Shown here piece by piece: positions 36,457 to 45,058 of a stretch of 64,000 nt of DNA. The stretch comes from Cyclobacteriaceae bacterium. GTDB taxonomy: Bacteria; Bacteroidota; Bacteroidia; Cytophagales; Cyclobacteriaceae. The translations under genes were made by a program, and so were the position numbers. Each line of letters begins with the position of its first letter. Within the stretch, counting starts at the first letter, position 1. Where the stretch lies: positions 1 through 64,000 of the forward strand of contig JALHRJ010000017.1 of assembly GCA_022841475.1 (NCBI GenBank), in the 5' to 3' direction. The notes under the pieces are model-generated. The model was not told the DNA's origin and did not search any database. It was given only the letters and a program-made list of their open reading frames with translations.

Positions 36457-37374
36457 ATGACTCATACTAGATCTCGCAGGGATTTTTTACAAACCAGTGC
36501 TGCCCTGATCACCACAACGCTTGGTGTCTCCGCGTTTGATTTCAGAAAGAAAACACCTCGTCTGGCTTTCTCTACGTTGGGTTGCCCCGACTGGTCGCTT
36601 GCCCAAATTGTCGAGTTTGCCGCTCAGCATGGGTTTAAAGGAATTGAGGTACGCGGACTGAAAAGAAAAATGGATCTCACCACGTGTCCGGAGTTTAGTA
36701 AAGAAAACATTGCTGCATCGTTACGCATGGTGCGAGACGAGGGACTGGAGTTTATTAATCTTGGATCTTCATCTACCTTGCACTTTGCTGACGCTGACAC
36801 GCGAAAGAAAAACATGGATGAAGGAAAGCGATACATCGATCTCGCACAAGAACTCAAATGCCCATACATCCGCGTCTTTCCAAATAACTTTCCCAAGGAT
36901 CAGGAAAAAAATCAAACGATGGACTTAATCGCGAAGGGCTTACTGGAGCTAGGCGATCACGCTAAAGGAAGTAACGTGGCTGTGCTGCTTGAAACACATG
37001 GTGATTTGATTTATGTAGAGGACCTTCAGCAAGTGATGAGTGCTTCGGAACATAAAAACGTAGGGTTGGTCTGGGACATTACCAACATGTGGATCAAAAC
37101 TAAAGAGGCGCCTTCTATGGCGTACAAGAAACTAAAGAACTACATTCGTCACACGCACATCAAGGATGCAAAGCAGGTGAATGAAACGATCACCTATACA
37201 CGCCTGGCGCAAGGCGATGTTCCCATCTTCGAAGCGATTGATGCCTTATCAAAAGGTGGTTACAAAGGGTATTACAGTTTTGAGTGGGAAAAATTATGGC
37301 ATCCGGAACTGGAGGCGCCTGAATTAGCGATTGCTGATTACGCAGTAGTGATGAAAAAATATTTTCTACAATAA
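36457..37374 (+). CDS. Tat-exported sugar phosphate isomerase/epimerase-like protein
   Basis: 305 aa with a twin-arginine signal (SRRDFLQTSAALITTT). The mature part is an AP endonuclease 2/xylose isomerase-like TIM barrel: FSTLGCPDWSL, GFKGIEVRGLK, LLETHGDLIY, GLVWDITNMW, HTHIKDAK and YSFEWEKLWHPELE, with metal-ligand Glu, Asp, His and Glu positions. These proteins usually act on sugars or inositol derivatives; the substrate is not known. It follows tatC-rpiB by 42 bp and faces the PQQ dehydrogenase convergently across a degenerate palindrome. Confidence 0.88.
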   Translation: MTHTRSRRDFLQTSAALITTTLGVSAFDFRKKTPRLAFSTLGCPDWSLAQIVEFAAQHGFKGIEVRGLKRKMDLTTCPEFSKENIAASLRMVRDEGLEFINLGSSSTLHFADADTRKKNMDEGKRYIDLAQELKCPYIRVFPNNFPKDQEKNQTMDLIAKGLLELGDHAKGSNVAVLLETHGDLIYVEDLQQVMSASEHKNVGLVWDITNMWIKTKEAPSMAYKKLKNYIRHTHIKDAKQVNETITYTRLAQGDVPIFEAIDALSKGGYKGYYSFEWEKLWHPELEAPELAIADYAVVMKKYFLQ

Positions 37375-37379
37375 ATCCT

Positions 37380-37401
37380 CGGACTGTGTCCCCACAGCCC
37401 G
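37380..37401. repeat. Degenerate copy of the GGTCTGTG palindrome
   Basis: CGGACTGTGTCCCCACAGCCCG aligns with the palindrome family found at 43441-45924 (consensus cGGTCTGTG-N4-CACAGACCg), with a few changes. It is placed exactly between convergent gene ends, where it could serve as a terminator hairpin. Confidence 0.6.
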
Positions 37402-37405
37402 AAAC

Positions 37406-39523
37406 TTACTTGTTTGCGGCTTCCTGTTTCTGATATCCTTCAATCTGTTTCTTCAACAAATAGTGATGTATTGCCTCAACATCTTCCTCGCTAAGTGAAT
37501 TACTAAAATTTGCCATGCCGTTTTGTGAAAGAATTCCTTTCAATAAAATATCATTGAATACCATATGCTTTGCCGGTGTCAGCTTCGATAGATCAGGGTG
37601 TTGAGAAAGATGTTTGTCACCGAAGTCCCCATGACAGATAAAGCAGTAGAAATCATAAAGGGTTGCTCCTTTCGCAAGTAACTCGGTCTTGATTTTTGTA
37701 TCCGGAGGCGCTGGTGTTTCAATTGGCTTTTTCTTAGGCGGTATAGGAGTTTCACCGCCTCCAAGTTTAAATGCGATGATCCTTGTTTTGTTTTCATATT
37801 GAAAGACAACCCCATCTGGCAAGTAAGCGCTGGTCTCTGCTCCGCCATAGCCTGCCATCACGGCAACGTATTGTTCGCCATCGATGCTGTAGGTTGTAGC
37901 ACCAGCCATGATGCCTGTGGCTGTAAATATTGATTTCAATTTCTCACCGGTTCTCGCATCATGCACATTGAAGTATCCGGTGCGTGTTCCCTGAAAAACT
38001 AAGTCAGGTGTAGACATGATGCCGCCATCCGGTCCGCCCTCAGTAAATTTCCAAGCTACTTTTTGGGTTACCGGATTCCATGCCAATAAACTTTCTGATC
38101 TCAATGTATCCTCAGCGCTCTTGATCTGATCGGCTACATTCTTTTTGAATTTGAACATATTCGCATAATCAAGATTGGTATTGTCCACATCAGGCAACCA
38201 ATTATACGTATCAAAACTTTTAAACACTTGTGGCACGGCACGCTCTGGGATATAGACCAATCCTGTGGTGGGATTGAATGACATCGGTTGCCATACATGC
38301 CCGCCTCCGAGATAGGGCACGACAAGCCTGGGTTTATCTTTATACCATTGTCCATTTTCTGTTAACACAGGTCGTCCGGTTTTCAAATCAACATGACTGG
38401 CCCAATTGACTTTGGTATATTTTTCTGCGGAGATCAATTCTCCGGTTGCTCTATCCAATACATAAAAAAATCCATTCTTGGGTGCCATCATTAAAACCTT
38501 TCTTTGTTTTGCATCGATGTCAATATCCGCCAACACTATGTTTTGTGTAGCGGTGTAATCCCAAATCTCAGCCGGAGTAGTTTGATAGTGCCAAACTAAT
38601 TTTCCGTTGTCGGGATTGATGGCCAGAATAGAAGAGAGAAATAAATTGTCACCACCGGCAGGACTACGAAACCAAATCGGATAGGGTGTTGAATTGCCTG
38701 TGCCTACATAAAGCAAGTTTAGCTCAGGATCATAAGCGGATTCACCCCAGGCTGTTCCGCCCATACCCGATTCCCACTGTGAATTGGGATCCCATGTTTT
38801 AGCGGCCATCTCCATTTCTTCACTTTCATAACCTTTGGTGGGATCGCCCGGCACAATCCAGAAGCGCCACTTCTCTTCACCGGTTTTTAAATCATAAGCC
38901 GTAATATATCCACGCACGCCATACTCCCCTCCGGAATTTCCAATCATCACAATGCTGCCAGCCACTTGGGGCGGGCTCGTAATCGTATACGCTTTGGTGC
39001 GATCGGTAAACGTGTCTTTACTCCAGAGCACGGAACCATTCTCAGCATTCAAACAAATTAAATATCCATCCAGCGTTCCTACATACACTTTTCCTTCCCA
39101 TACGGCAACACCACGATTCACTACATCACAGCAAGCTCTGCGACCATACGATGCATCTACTTCTGGTTTGTATATCCACAGTTGCTTTCCGGTTTTTGCA
39201 TCGAGGGCATACACCGCTCCCCATGCTCCTGAGGTGAACATAATTCCGTCTACCACAATCGGTGTTGCTTCCAATCCCCTAGGCACATTGCCTATGATCG
39301 TACTGGCATCATACTCCCATGCATAGCCAAGATCTTTCACATTTTCTTTGGTGATCTGATTTAGCGGAGAATAATGCTGCATCATGTGATCCCCGCCTAA
39401 CGACAACCAATCTTTTACTTCGCGATGTGTTAATCGTTCATAATCGATCCAGCCAATGGGTTTTTCTTCTTTGCAGCTGATGATGAAAACAAAAAACAAT
39501 ACAGCATAACATGATTTTCTCAT
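37406..39523 (-). CDS. PQQ-dependent dehydrogenase with C-terminal cytochrome c
   Basis: 705-aa periplasmic lipoprotein from ATG 39523 (MRKSCYAVLFFVFIISC, lipobox Cys17). The main part is an eight-bladed PQQ propeller with repeated 'LYALDAKTGKQLW'-type blades, the vicinal disulfide pair C131-C132 (RRACCDVV) that contacts PQQ, and catalytic Asp in EIWDYT. The C-terminal ~80 residues are a c-type cytochrome (CFICH, axial Met in NGMANF). It would oxidise an alcohol or sugar and pass electrons to haem c. PQQ biosynthesis genes are not in the window. It is probably cotranscribed with the symporter upstream. Confidence 0.92.
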   Translation of the reverse strand: MRKSCYAVLFFVFIISCKEEKPIGWIDYERLTHREVKDWLSLGGDHMMQHYSPLNQITKENVKDLGYAWEYDASTIIGNVPRGLEATPIVVDGIMFTSGAWGAVYALDAKTGKQLWIYKPEVDASYGRRACCDVVNRGVAVWEGKVYVGTLDGYLICLNAENGSVLWSKDTFTDRTKAYTITSPPQVAGSIVMIGNSGGEYGVRGYITAYDLKTGEEKWRFWIVPGDPTKGYESEEMEMAAKTWDPNSQWESGMGGTAWGESAYDPELNLLYVGTGNSTPYPIWFRSPAGGDNLFLSSILAINPDNGKLVWHYQTTPAEIWDYTATQNIVLADIDIDAKQRKVLMMAPKNGFFYVLDRATGELISAEKYTKVNWASHVDLKTGRPVLTENGQWYKDKPRLVVPYLGGGHVWQPMSFNPTTGLVYIPERAVPQVFKSFDTYNWLPDVDNTNLDYANMFKFKKNVADQIKSAEDTLRSESLLAWNPVTQKVAWKFTEGGPDGGIMSTPDLVFQGTRTGYFNVHDARTGEKLKSIFTATGIMAGATTYSIDGEQYVAVMAGYGGAETSAYLPDGVVFQYENKTRIIAFKLGGGETPIPPKKKPIETPAPPDTKIKTELLAKGATLYDFYCFICHGDFGDKHLSQHPDLSKLTPAKHMVFNDILLKGILSQNGMANFSNSLSEEDVEAIHHYLLKKQIEGYQKQEAANK

Positions 39524-39649
39524 AGCGAAAGAATTAAAGACAAGACACTGTTGACTGAGATCTCGCAACACAATGTAATCATAAGTTATGAAAAAGTATG
39601 TCGCGTCCCTTCAATTTCCCGGCCTACGTAGTGTGCTCTACAGTAAGCA

Positions 39650-39689
39650 CCACAGATTCATTGATTCAATAAAATCTGTGAATCTGTGG
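39650..39689. repeat. Inverted repeat upstream of the PQQ gene
   Basis: An 11-bp perfect inverted repeat, CCACAGATTCA (39650-39660) with TGAATCTGTGG (39679-39689), in the 177-bp gap between the symporter and PQQ genes. It resembles other CCACAG...CTGTGG hairpins at 50972 and 53262. The rest of the gap shows nothing clear. Confidence 0.6.
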
Positions 39690-39700
39690 CTAATGTATCA

Positions 39701-41386
39701 TTACGCCAATCCCCATGGGCTGAACAACACCCACAAGAAGATCACACAACCAATCAATATAATCGTTAACCAAAAATCGGTGGAGTGCCCTTCTCCTTTT
39801 ACGGATGGCGTATGCTTATAGGTAACTAATTTCAATTGCTCTTCGGATTGTTGTGGTGCGGTGAGACTCACCAGGATTAATATTACTCCACAAACCAAAA
39901 AGAGAAACAAGGCATAGTGCAGGAAGTTGATGCCTAACATCATGTGAAGCAAGCTTCCTTCTTCAATCCGAATCATTCCTTCTTTTGCCATAAACTCTGT
40001 TACCAATCGTGAAACGCCCAATACAAATCCTGCCCACAAGGAAACAATAGCACCGCGTGCATTGATGCGCTTGATAAAAAGTCCTAATAGAAATACAGCG
40101 GCTATCGGTGGTGAGATGTAGGCTTGAATACTTTGCAGATAATGAAACATACCTCCGCCCATCAGGGTTCTCATAAACGGAATCCAACTTAAACTCACGA
40201 TGACTAACACTACGGTTGCAATTTGCCCAACCAACACCAATTGCTTTTCTGAAGCCCCGGGCTTATACCGTTTATAAAAATCGATGGTGAATAATGTTGA
40301 TGATGAATTGAAGGCAGAAGATAATGAACTCATGAGCGCAGCAAGCAGTGCTGCAATCGCTAACCCTTTCAGCCCGACCGGAAGTAAACTCGTAATCATC
40401 GCGGGCATGGCCTGATCTGGGTTATCCAATGAAAAGGCAAGCAGTCCTTTTTGAGCGAGCGCAAAGGCAATAACGCCTGGCATTAAGAAAATAAACACCG
40501 GGAGAAGTTTTAAGAAGCCCGCAAACAAAGTGCCCTTGCGCGCCTGGCTGATGTCTTTTGCGGACAATACTTTCTGAACGATAAACTGATCGGTGCACCA
40601 ATACCAAACGCCAAGAATAGGAGCACCGAAAAGCATTCCTGTCCACGGATATTCGGAATCGGAAATCGGTCGCCACATGTTGAAGAAGCGTTCGGCTGGA
40701 GGTGTGCCTGATTGAACGTGTGCATCCGCCAGGGTCTGTGTCATTTCATTCCAGCCGCCCAACTCATGCAATCCAAAAAATGTGACAGCAATGGTTCCTG
40801 CCAATAAAATAATGGTCTGAATTAAATCCGTATAAATTACGGCAGTCAATCCTCCCAGGACAGTATAAAATCCGGTGGAGAGTACTATGATGATCGCGCC
40901 CGTCCAGAACGGAATGCCAAACATGTCGAAGATCAATGCTCCGGAAAAAATGATGAGTGAAATTTTCGTGAGCACATAAGCAAGAATGGAAACTACAGAA
41001 AGATACGTGCGAGCAGCGGGTGAATAGCGCATCTCTAAAAACTGCGGCATGGTATACACACCCGTTTTCAGATAGAATGGAACGAATACCCATCCCAAAA
41101 TAATCAGCACCAGCGAAGCAAGAATTTCAAATTGTGCATTGGGCATATCGGCTCGGGCACCAGAGCCGGAAAGTCCGAGAATGATTTCTGAGCCAACATT
41201 AGACGCAAAGAGTGCAGCGCCTATGACAAACCATCCTTCACTTTTGCCTGACAAGAAATAATCAGCTGATGCGGTGTCACTATGGCTGTGTGTTCGCCTG
41301 AGTGTGGCCCATCGGGCAATGTAAAAGACCACGCCAAAATAAGCGAACACAATTATGAGATCGAGCGTACTAAGGTTTGCAATCAT
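39701..41386 (-). CDS. Sodium:solute symporter (SSS/SGLT type)
   Basis: 561-aa inner-membrane protein with about 14 TM segments. It begins LSTLDLIIVFAYFGVVF and has the SGLT-like block ADYFLSGKSEGWFVIGAALFASN (shown in part), GLSGSGAR, then TGGL-like GLTAVIYTDLIQT and the Na+-site helix ALMSSLSSAFNSSSTLFTIDFYKRY. The close match to Na+/glucose-type carriers suggests a sugar or polyol substrate, fitting the adjacent PQQ dehydrogenase and AraC regulator. It lies 46 bp downstream of araC-type gene. Confidence 0.92.
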   Translation of the reverse strand: MIANLSTLDLIIVFAYFGVVFYIARWATLRRTHSHSDTASADYFLSGKSEGWFVIGAALFASNVGSEIILGLSGSGARADMPNAQFEILASLVLIILGWVFVPFYLKTGVYTMPQFLEMRYSPAARTYLSVVSILAYVLTKISLIIFSGALIFDMFGIPFWTGAIIIVLSTGFYTVLGGLTAVIYTDLIQTIILLAGTIAVTFFGLHELGGWNEMTQTLADAHVQSGTPPAERFFNMWRPISDSEYPWTGMLFGAPILGVWYWCTDQFIVQKVLSAKDISQARKGTLFAGFLKLLPVFIFLMPGVIAFALAQKGLLAFSLDNPDQAMPAMITSLLPVGLKGLAIAALLAALMSSLSSAFNSSSTLFTIDFYKRYKPGASEKQLVLVGQIATVVLVIVSLSWIPFMRTLMGGGMFHYLQSIQAYISPPIAAVFLLGLFIKRINARGAIVSLWAGFVLGVSRLVTEFMAKEGMIRIEEGSLLHMMLGINFLHYALFLFLVCGVILILVSLTAPQQSEEQLKLVTYKHTPSVKGEGHSTDFWLTIILIGCVIFLWVLFSPWGLA

Positions 41387-41432
41387 AACTGAAAGTAGGT
41401 TTGGGGGTAGAAGGGGTTATTTACTTGTGGGG

Positions 41433-42293
41433 TTAATTCAGTGCGTGTACATGTCGTTTTTTAAAATGCATGGGATTTTCCTGGGCATACTTATTAAAGG
41501 TCTTATTAAAATACGACAAGTTGGTGAAGCCACTTTCGAAGCACGCTTCACTTACATTATAATTCTTGAGTAATAATTTCTTGGCCTGGTTCACCCGATA
41601 TTGATTTAAAAATTCCGTGAAGGTCATGTTTGTCATGCGTTTGAAGTAGCGACAAAAGGCAGCTGTCGATAAATTACATAAGTCGACCACTTGATGAATA
41701 TCCACCTTCTCATGATAATGTTCTTCCACGAACCGATATATTTTTTTGATGCGCTCTTGCTCCTTGAGATTATAATTATGCTCTACGGGCGGTATGTTGA
41801 GCACATCGCTTTCTAAACTTGTTGCCAACAGCTGAAAAATTTCCAGTAATAAGATCCACTGCCGAAAGTGATTTTCATGCATCAACTCTTTCAACTTATC
41901 ACCAACGATTCTTTTAGTTTCTCCATGAAAGGCGATGGCTCTTCGTGCTTTTGCAAACAAAGTTCGGATGTCCGACAGCTCTGGAATATCTGCCAGTGCT
42001 TCCTGCAAAAAATCTTCCTGCAACTGGATCACAATTTTTTCATACTCGGTGCGAATACCAAAATCAAAATTCAGGTGGGGAATGTTGGGGCCCATGAACA
42101 CCAGGTCACTTCCCTCAAATTTCGAGATGTGATCTCCGATGTGCCGCGTGCCATTCGCGCCAGCGATAAAAATCAATTCATACTCCGGATGATAGTGCCA
42201 ATAGAAAAGCTCATTCAGTCGCGGATTTTTTAAAATCCGGAATGAACTTCCCTCATCGGGCTGAACCTTCTCCAGTTTGATCTTCATGGACAT
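41433..42293 (-). CDS. AraC family transcriptional regulator
   Basis: About 286 aa from ATG 42293 (a second ATG at 42287 is possible). The frame is open further up to 42539, but that extension overlaps the divergent PhyH gene and reads MAPT repeats backwards. It has an N-terminal cupin effector domain (YWHYHPEYELIFIAGANG) and a C-terminal double HTH (VDLCNLSTAAFCRYFKRM, FLNQYRVNQAKKLLL, FESGFTNLSYFNKTF). It is probably a sugar-responsive activator of the symporter downstream and perhaps of the divergent dioxygenase. Confidence 0.92.
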   Translation of the reverse strand: MSMKIKLEKVQPDEGSSFRILKNPRLNELFYWHYHPEYELIFIAGANGTRHIGDHISKFEGSDLVFMGPNIPHLNFDFGIRTEYEKIVIQLQEDFLQEALADIPELSDIRTLFAKARRAIAFHGETKRIVGDKLKELMHENHFRQWILLLEIFQLLATSLESDVLNIPPVEHNYNLKEQERIKKIYRFVEEHYHEKVDIHQVVDLCNLSTAAFCRYFKRMTNMTFTEFLNQYRVNQAKKLLLKNYNVSEACFESGFTNLSYFNKTFNKYAQENPMHFKKRHVHALN

Positions 42294-42404
42294 TCTTCGA
42301 TTTTTTGACCATGAATGTACCCAAAATATCATTATCTTCGACAAAAGATCAATGGAGAACAAAAAATGGCAATTCCAGCAGAAGTTTCCACCTGAAAGCT
42401 GAAA

Positions 42405-42412
42405 TACATTTG
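42405..42412 (+). promoter_or_regulatory. Predicted −7 box of the PhyH gene
   Basis: TACATTTG is an exact TAnnTTTG match, 23 nt before ATG 42436. The −33 position has only TTTC. It lies in the divergent control region shared with the AraC-type gene. Confidence 0.5.
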
Positions 42413-42435
42413 ACCTAACAAAAAACATATACCTC

Positions 42436-43422
42436 ATGGAAAAAAAGACTCCCGCTACCATGGCTCCCACAATGGCCCCCACCATGGCTCCTGTGCATAA
42501 GGAAATTCCCGGCAACCCTTCTGTTGCCAAATCGAGCACGCAGAAATTAAATGATCGCTCTAATGGAAAGCCTCTACGTGTGCTCTCTGAAGAGGATTGG
42601 AAATTCTGGATTCACAATGGCTACATCGTAATCAAGAATGCAGTACCCAAAGAAAACTGCGAACGCCTTGCTAAACTGCTTTGGGAGTTTGAAGAAAAAG
42701 ATCCGAACGATCCCTCTACCTGGTATGCACCACCGCGTGCCGAAATGCAAATGAAGGAACTCACCAATACGGGCATGGTGGAAATTTATAATCATCAATA
42801 CCTATGGGATAATCGTTCTGTTCAAAAAGTATATGATGCATTTGTGGATATCTGGGGAACCGAAAAACTTTGGTGCACCATCGATCGTGCTAATCTCAAC
42901 TTTCCGATCCGTCCGGGTTATGAATACAAAGGTTTTATCCATTGGGATTATGATCCGGAAACAAAACCACAAAATGTACAGGGGGTATTGGCGATAGCCG
43001 ATCAAACGGATGAGAACATGGGCGGCTTTCAATGCATACCCGAGTTGTATAGGACGTATGACACGTGGAAGTTAACACAGCCAGCCGACCGCGATTACTT
43101 TAAACCAGATGTAACCGGCTTTGAAAAAGTAAAAGTAAAAATGGAAGCCGGAGATCTGCTGATCTTCAACAGCACAGAACCACACGGCATACGCCCAAAT
43201 AATTCCAAAGATAAAGTGCGCATTGCTCAATACATTTCGATGATGCCTGCGGAAGAAGACAATGAAACCTTGCGTCAATGGAGAATAAACTCGTGGCGCG
43301 ATCGCATTGCTCCTGAAGGTTATGCTTTCCCGGGCGATCCCCGTAAATGGGAACAAACCAAATATAAAACTGCTGAGCTTACACCACTCGGCAAGAAGTT
43401 GTTGGGATTGGAGAAGTGGTGA
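42436..43422 (+). CDS. Phytanoyl-CoA dioxygenase (PhyH) family protein
   Basis: 328-aa Fe(II)/2-oxoglutarate-dependent oxygenase. After a low-complexity N-terminus (TMAPTMAPTMAP, encoded by three 12-bp units) the fold shows HNGYIVIKNAV, the facial-triad HxD in FIHWDYDP, the distal His in STEPHGIRPN and the 2OG-binding Arg region DKVRIAQYIS. It hydroxylates an unknown substrate. Divergent from the AraC regulator, hence probably part of the same catabolic locus. It is followed by a MITE-containing intergenic region. Confidence 0.92.
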   Translation: MEKKTPATMAPTMAPTMAPVHKEIPGNPSVAKSSTQKLNDRSNGKPLRVLSEEDWKFWIHNGYIVIKNAVPKENCERLAKLLWEFEEKDPNDPSTWYAPPRAEMQMKELTNTGMVEIYNHQYLWDNRSVQKVYDAFVDIWGTEKLWCTIDRANLNFPIRPGYEYKGFIHWDYDPETKPQNVQGVLAIADQTDENMGGFQCIPELYRTYDTWKLTQPADRDYFKPDVTGFEKVKVKMEAGDLLIFNSTEPHGIRPNNSKDKVRIAQYISMMPAEEDNETLRQWRINSWRDRIAPEGYAFPGDPRKWEQTKYKTAELTPLGKKLLGLEKW

Positions 43423-43458
43423 GTCTTCTTTAAATTATTCCTCGGTCTGTGTCCTCAC

Positions 43459-43773
43459 CATAGTCGTTAACTTAAGAAATGCATTGGTATTGTGTAAGCT
43501 ATGATTGCCATCTTTGGCCAGGTATTTTATATATCGTCCCTACAGGACTTGAAATGCATAATTTTTCATTTTCTATTACCAACATGTCGTCCCTAACGGG
43601 ACTTGTTTTCGATATTTTGAACTTGTATTTAAAGTCCCTTTAGGGACGACATGTTGGTAATAACCCAATCGAAATAAGTATCAAATCCCTTTAGGGATGA
43701 CATATAGTTTTCCCACTTCAAAGCGTTAACACTAACAACTCATTTCTATCTCATCCTTAAGTTAACGACTATG
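43459..43773. mobile_element. MITE-like element, 315 bp, with 18-bp TIRs and 10-bp target duplication
   Basis: The ends are perfect inverted repeats CATAGTCGTTAACTTAAG (43459-43476) and its complement (43756-43773). Direct 10-bp copies of GTGTCCTCAC flank it (43449-43458, 43774-43783). No ORF of useful length lies inside, so it must be moved by a transposase supplied in trans. Inside are four related short palindromic units around 'GTCCCT...AGGGAC'. The rest of the 43423-43939 gene-free region contains only A/T-rich DNA. Confidence 0.88.
43575..43661. repeat. Internal 30-bp inverted repeat of the MITE
   Basis: 43575-43604 and 43632-43661 are inverted copies (29 of 30 positions agree), each containing the core GTCCCT/AGGGAC. 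Related single units sit at about 43534-43550 and 43684-43702. They would fold into strong stems in RNA or single-stranded DNA. Confidence 0.85.
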
Positions 43774-43939
43774 GTGTCCTCACAGACCGAGCCTTTTTCC
43801 ATTCAATTACGAGTCCTTTGTTTTAACACCGAACGAATTTCTTAAAAGAACAAAACTATTAGGTCTGGCTATGAGCTTGATTACAATCAAAAAAAATTGC
43901 AAAACTTATAATCACTCTATATCTTAAACAATCAAAATT

Positions 43940-44803
43940 TTGGAATCATTGAATCTTCGTATTAGCGTTTTTTTGTGCTTTTTCTTTTTTGCTGCCCTCA
44001 CGGGCAACGGGCAGAGCGAGTTCCTATTTCGTATTCTGGCTGCCAAAGGTACCGTCTGGATTAATGGAAGCCCTGCTAAAGTAGGCGCTTCATTGTTCGA
44101 GGGAGATTCTTTAGAAATTAAATCAGAATCTTATGTTGGACTGGTGCATGGTTCGGGGAAGGCTGTTGAGGTAATGGATGAAGGAACTTATTCCACCTAC
44201 GATTTAGAAAACATGATACCCAAAACTTCTGATCTACTTTTGCGTCTACAAAATAGGCGTCCATCTGTAAAGCCCAACGCGAATGAAGGTATCTATACCC
44301 TTACATCATTCCAACATCCGATATTGTTTTCCAAGGTTACTCTACTCTGGTGCCCTGATACTCTTACAATTAAAGAGTATCGAATCGATATCGAAAACAT
44401 GTTTGACGAAGTATTGACGACCTACGTAACCACGAATACATATTATGAATTGGATTTAACTGATGAAACACTTCAAGGTGAGATGGTTTTGCTCGTTAAA
44501 ATCAAGTCAAACGAACCGAATTCAAAGTTTAAGTCAGCGCAGATCCTGTTAAAGAAAGGAAGTCAGAAAAGTATCGATCAGGAACATGTGCTTGAAGGTA
44601 AACTCAACTCCAATTCAAAAGATCCAAAATACTGGATAGAAATCGGTGATGAATGTGCAAGCAAAAAATTCTTGTATAGTGCCCTTTATGCCTATTATAA
44701 AGCCATGATTACCTCGCACGAAGCAATCTACAGGGATAAGCTTATTGATTTTGTCAAAACAGAGTTTAATGCTGATCCGGATTTTATTCGATGTTTTAAT
44801 TAG
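43940..44803 (+). CDS. Secreted protein with FecR-like domain
   Basis: 287 aa. No ATG is available at the 5' end; TTG 43940 (or TTG 43949) opens a signal peptide (LRISVFLCFFFFAALTGNG-QS). Residues about 30-85 resemble FecR-type domains (AAKGTVWINGSPAKVGASLFEGDSLEI in outline, LVHGSGKAVEV). The rest has a beta-rich domain and a C-terminal helical part (SALYAYYKAMIT). No sigma/anti-sigma partners are near, so a structural envelope role is as likely as signalling. Confidence 0.65.
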   Translation: MESLNLRISVFLCFFFFAALTGNGQSEFLFRILAAKGTVWINGSPAKVGASLFEGDSLEIKSESYVGLVHGSGKAVEVMDEGTYSTYDLENMIPKTSDLLLRLQNRRPSVKPNANEGIYTLTSFQHPILFSKVTLLWCPDTLTIKEYRIDIENMFDEVLTTYVTTNTYYELDLTDETLQGEMVLLVKIKSNEPNSKFKSAQILLKKGSQKSIDQEHVLEGKLNSNSKDPKYWIEIGDECASKKFLYSALYAYYKAMITSHEAIYRDKLIDFVKTEFNADPDFIRCFN

Positions 44804-44826
44804 TCTGGCAATCAGAAAAAAAATAA

Positions 44827-44912
44827 ATGAATCAACTCTATACAACCCTCAACAACGGTATCATCATGCCTTTGCTGGGCTTAGATGTTTATTACATGTA
44901 CAACCGCGAAGC
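44827..44912 (+). pseudogene. 5' remnant of a second aldo/keto reductase gene
   Basis: 86 bp beginning ATG 44827 match the first 86 bp of the intact reductase at 45059 at about 88% identity (10 differences). They encode NQLYTTLNNGIIMPLLGL..., then identity stops abruptly 8 bp before a GGTCTGTG palindrome. The frame continues open for a short distance into unrelated sequence, but no reductase domain remains. Confidence 0.85.
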
Positions 44913-44918
44913 TATGCC

Positions 44919-44950
44919 CTCGGTCTGTGTCCTCACAGACCGGTTTTTTT
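44919..44950 (+). repeat. GGTCTGTG palindrome with T-run (intact copy; terminator-like)
   Basis: The stem CGGTCTGTG (44921-44929) pairs with CACAGACCG (44934-44942) around loop TCCT and is followed by eight T's. This is the intact version of the target into which the MITE inserted. It could act as an intrinsic terminator on the plus strand. Confidence 0.85.
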
Positions 44951-45013
44951 CATTACCTAATTGTCGATTGATATCTCTTAGCATCATGGCAATTAAAATT
45001 TATTTGCCATTAG

Positions 45014-45037
45014 CTGGTCTGTGAGGACACAGACCAG
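45014..45037. repeat. GGTCTGTG palindrome, inverted-loop copy
   Basis: CTGGTCTGTG and CACAGACCAG form a 10-bp stem around loop AGGA. It is identical to the copy at 45901-45924 and lies 21 bp upstream of the intact reductase ATG. Confidence 0.88.
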
Positions 45038-45058
45038 GGAAGAAGAATAAAAATTAGT

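Larger units (their letters stand above)
43441..43791. repeat. GGTCTGTG palindrome split by an insertion
   Basis: The left half (43441-43458) and right half (43774-43791) together restore a 26-bp palindrome CTCGGTCT-GTGTCCTCAC-AGACCGAG once the element between them and one copy of the central 10 bp are removed. The intact form occurs at 44919-44942. This identifies the empty target site. Confidence 0.9.

Noticed and set aside
39588-39821. Small plus-strand ORF over the symporter end
   Set aside because: It overlaps the symporter 3' end antisense and contains the CCACAGATT inverted repeat; no signal or domain.
42294-42539. 82-residue N-terminal extension of the AraC regulator
   Set aside because: It overlaps the divergent PhyH coding start and has no domain; ATG 42293 starts the cupin domain cleanly.
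43423-43939. CRISPR array in the region with repeated GTCCCT units
   Set aside because: The units are palindromic, irregularly spaced, in both orientations and enclosed by transposon-like TIRs; no cas genes are present.
44913-45024. Coding continuation of the 5' reductase remnant
   Set aside because: The open frame passes through the palindrome and A/T-rich DNA and has no similarity to the reductase beyond residue 29.
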